6,450 nucleotides of DNA from an uncultured Bacilli bacterium (GTDB lineage: Bacteria; Bacillota_I; Bacilli_A; RF39; UBA660): positions 1 through 6,450 of the forward strand of contig CANQDH010000055.1 in NCBI GenBank assembly GCA_947591565.1. The letters are read 5' to 3'. Made by a program: the position numbers and the translations under genes. The notes beneath the pieces are model-generated. The model was given only the letters and a program-made list of their open reading frames with translations. It did no database searches and was not told the DNA's origin. This document shows positions 5,830 to 6,450 of this stretch, one piece after another (position 1 is the first letter of the stretch; every line of letters begins with the position of its first letter).

Positions 5830-5858
5830 ATTATATCAATATGTATACAAAAAAGCAA
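5830..5858 (-). promoter_or_regulatory. Promoter of the DUF1934-argS-rpoE operon
   Basis: Perfect -10 TATAAT (5830-5835), preceded by TGA, which makes an extended -10, with a weak -35 TTGCTT (5853-5858) at exactly 17 bases. Transcription from about 5823 gives a leader near 22 bases holding only the ribosome site. Confidence 0.75.
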
Positions 5859-5870
5859 TAAAAATTGAGA

Positions 5871-5894
5871 AAAAAAAAGAAGATTTCTCTTCTT
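5871..5894 (-). terminator. Intrinsic terminator of the lipoprotein gene
   Basis: On the minus strand AAGAAGA (5888-5894) pairs with TCTTCTT (5877-5883) around a GAAA tetraloop, followed by further T residues down to 5871. The stem begins in the gene's TAA stop codon. Confidence 0.8.
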
Positions 5895-6327
5895 ATTTGC
5901 AAGTTGCTCCTGAATCTTGGGCATTTTTCTTGAAAGCAGCTCCTGTTAAATCTTTTCCAACCATATCAGACATATTAAATTTTTCTAACGCATCAGCAGA
6001 TACTTTAGATAAATCAATATCGAAGGAAATAGTAACTTTTAAGCCATCTCTTTTAACATCAATTTTCATACCATCTTGACCTTCATATGCAGCTTTTAAT
6101 ATTTCATATGAAGCTGCTCCTGCTTTAGCGTCCGCTTCGTTTTCAGCTTCAGCTGTCATTGACATATTTACTTTTTTGATTTTGTCATTATTATCAGTTG
6201 TTGCTTTAACAGTTACTGTCATGCCATCTTCATCTTGTGTACAAGTAATCGTATTTTTACTACTACCACAACCTGTTACTAAAATAAGAGCTAAAACTGC
6301 TACAAATAAACTCATTATTTTCTTCAC
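5893..6327 (-). CDS. Small secreted lipoprotein of unknown function
   Basis: A 144-residue exported protein anchored to the outer face of the membrane by a lipid on Cys20. The signal peptide has KK at 2-3, a hydrophobic core (LFVAVLALILV, 7-17) and the lipobox VTGC (17-20), followed by the flexible GSSKN. The mature part starts with ITCTQDEDGMTVTVKAT and ends in ATCK, so two more Cys (29 and 143) lie at its two extremes and could form a disulfide. Alternating strands and one Ala/Glu-rich helix (around 59-80) suggest a small alpha/beta fold. It resembles unnamed small lipoproteins of gut Bacillota; a link to YehR/DUF1307-type lipoproteins is possible but I cannot show it. The start taken is GTG at 6325-6327, 8 bases after GAGG. 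The in-frame GTG at 6336 lies inside that ribosome site. It forms a single-gene unit. Confidence 0.85.
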   Translation of the reverse strand: MKKIMSLFVAVLALILVTGCGSSKNTITCTQDEDGMTVTVKATTDNNDKIKKVNMSMTAEAENEADAKAGAASYEILKAAYEGQDGMKIDVKRDGLKVTISFDIDLSKVSADALEKFNMSDMVGKDLTGAAFKKNAQDSGATCK

Positions 6328-6331
6328 TATA

Positions 6332-6340
6332 CTCACCTCT
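6332..6340 (-). promoter_or_regulatory. Ribosome binding site deciding the lipoprotein start
   Basis: AGAGGTGAG matches the 16S rRNA tail closely. It contains the upstream in-frame GTG, so translation should begin at the next GTG (6327), giving a normal KKI signal-peptide N-terminus. Confidence 0.8.
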
Positions 6341-6351
6341 TTCTTTAGGTA

Positions 6352-6380
6352 ATTATAACATGTTTTTTTAACCTTGGCAA
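6352..6380 (-). promoter_or_regulatory. Strong sigma-A type promoter of the lipoprotein gene
   Basis: -35 TTGCCA (6375-6380, five of six consensus bases), 17-base spacer and perfect -10 TATAAT (6352-6357). This is the best promoter match in the window and predicts a start near 6345, just ahead of the ribosome site. Confidence 0.85.
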
Positions 6381-6401
6381 TAATAGTTTTAAACCTATAC
6401 C
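6374..6401 (+). promoter_or_regulatory. Possible divergent promoter sharing its -35 with the lipoprotein promoter
   Basis: TTGGCA (6374-6379), 16-base spacer and TATACC (6396-6401). The -35 overlaps the minus-strand -35, because TTGGCAA contains both. The -10 is only a four-of-six match, so this is tentative. Confidence 0.35.
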
Positions 6402-6441
6402 AATTTTTCCTATTTGTATAAACTATATTAGGGTGATAACT

Positions 6442-6450
6442 ATGCCTAAT
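6442..6450 (+). CDS. Start of a divergent gene (first three codons, cut by window edge)
   Basis: ATG at 6442 follows AGGGTGAT (6430-6437), which matches the GGTGAT part of the consensus ribosome site, at a suitable distance. Only Met-Pro-Asn is visible, so nothing can be said about the product, and a chance match cannot be excluded. Confidence 0.45.

Noticed and set aside
5802..5892. T-box or other riboswitch ahead of the argS operon
   Set aside because: The predicted leader is only about 22 bases and the upstream gap is filled by the promoter and the preceding terminator.
5897..6079. Plus-strand open frame opposite the lipoprotein gene
   Set aside because: Antisense shadow of a gene with a clear signal peptide, lipobox, promoter and terminator.

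Overview
This window is a strongly AT-rich, densely packed piece of chromosome from a low-GC Gram-positive bacterium. The best fit is Bacillota of the Bacilli/Mollicutes-like side, for example an uncultured RF39- or Erysipelotrichia-type gut lineage. The evidence is the delta subunit of RNA polymerase (rpoE), the DUF1934-argS-rpoE gene order known from Bacillus, strong purine-rich Shine-Dalgarno (SD) sites, A/T-rich terminators and small intergenic gaps. Visible Trp codons are TGG and no in-frame TGA interrupts the conserved genes, so the standard bacterial code fits. The lineage is an inference from gene content.

Layout. (1) 1-628, plus strand: the 3' part of an IS30-family DDE transposase, open to the left edge of the window. 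(2) 629-1038: about 410 bp without a gene, holding a chain of hairpins and palindromes between the transposase and the convergent prmC. At least two hairpins look like terminators for minus-strand transcription. (3) 1039-2807, minus: prfA and prmC, overlapping by one base and led by their own promoter. They encode release factor RF1 and the enzyme that methylates the GGQ glutamine of release factors. (4) 2864-3268, minus: a small protein with an HNH-like His/Asn pattern, flanked by the rpoE terminator on one side and the prfA promoter on the other. (5) 3335-5801, minus: an operon of a DUF1934 protein, argS and rpoE, with a 4-bp overlap and an 11-bp gap. (6) 5893-6327, minus: a small secreted lipoprotein of unknown function with its own promoter and terminator. 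(7) 6442-6450, plus: the first three codons of a divergent gene.

Except for the transposon and the divergent start, all genes lie on the minus strand and form four consecutive transcription units (lipoprotein; DUF1934-argS-rpoE; HNH-like; prfA-prmC). Each has a recognisable promoter, and terminators can be proposed for all except the HNH-like gene. Functionally the block is core information processing: arginyl-tRNA charging, RNA polymerase modulation, translation termination and release-factor maturation. The gene order looks like a condensed version of the Bacillus subtilis order, in which many genes separate rpoE from prfA.

I see no clearly new defence or mobile system. The items most worth a second look are the HNH-like gene, the hairpin-rich region at 629-1038, the three starts that should be moved inward (prfA, DUF1934, lipoprotein), the shortened PrmC and the shared -35 box of the divergent promoters near the right edge.
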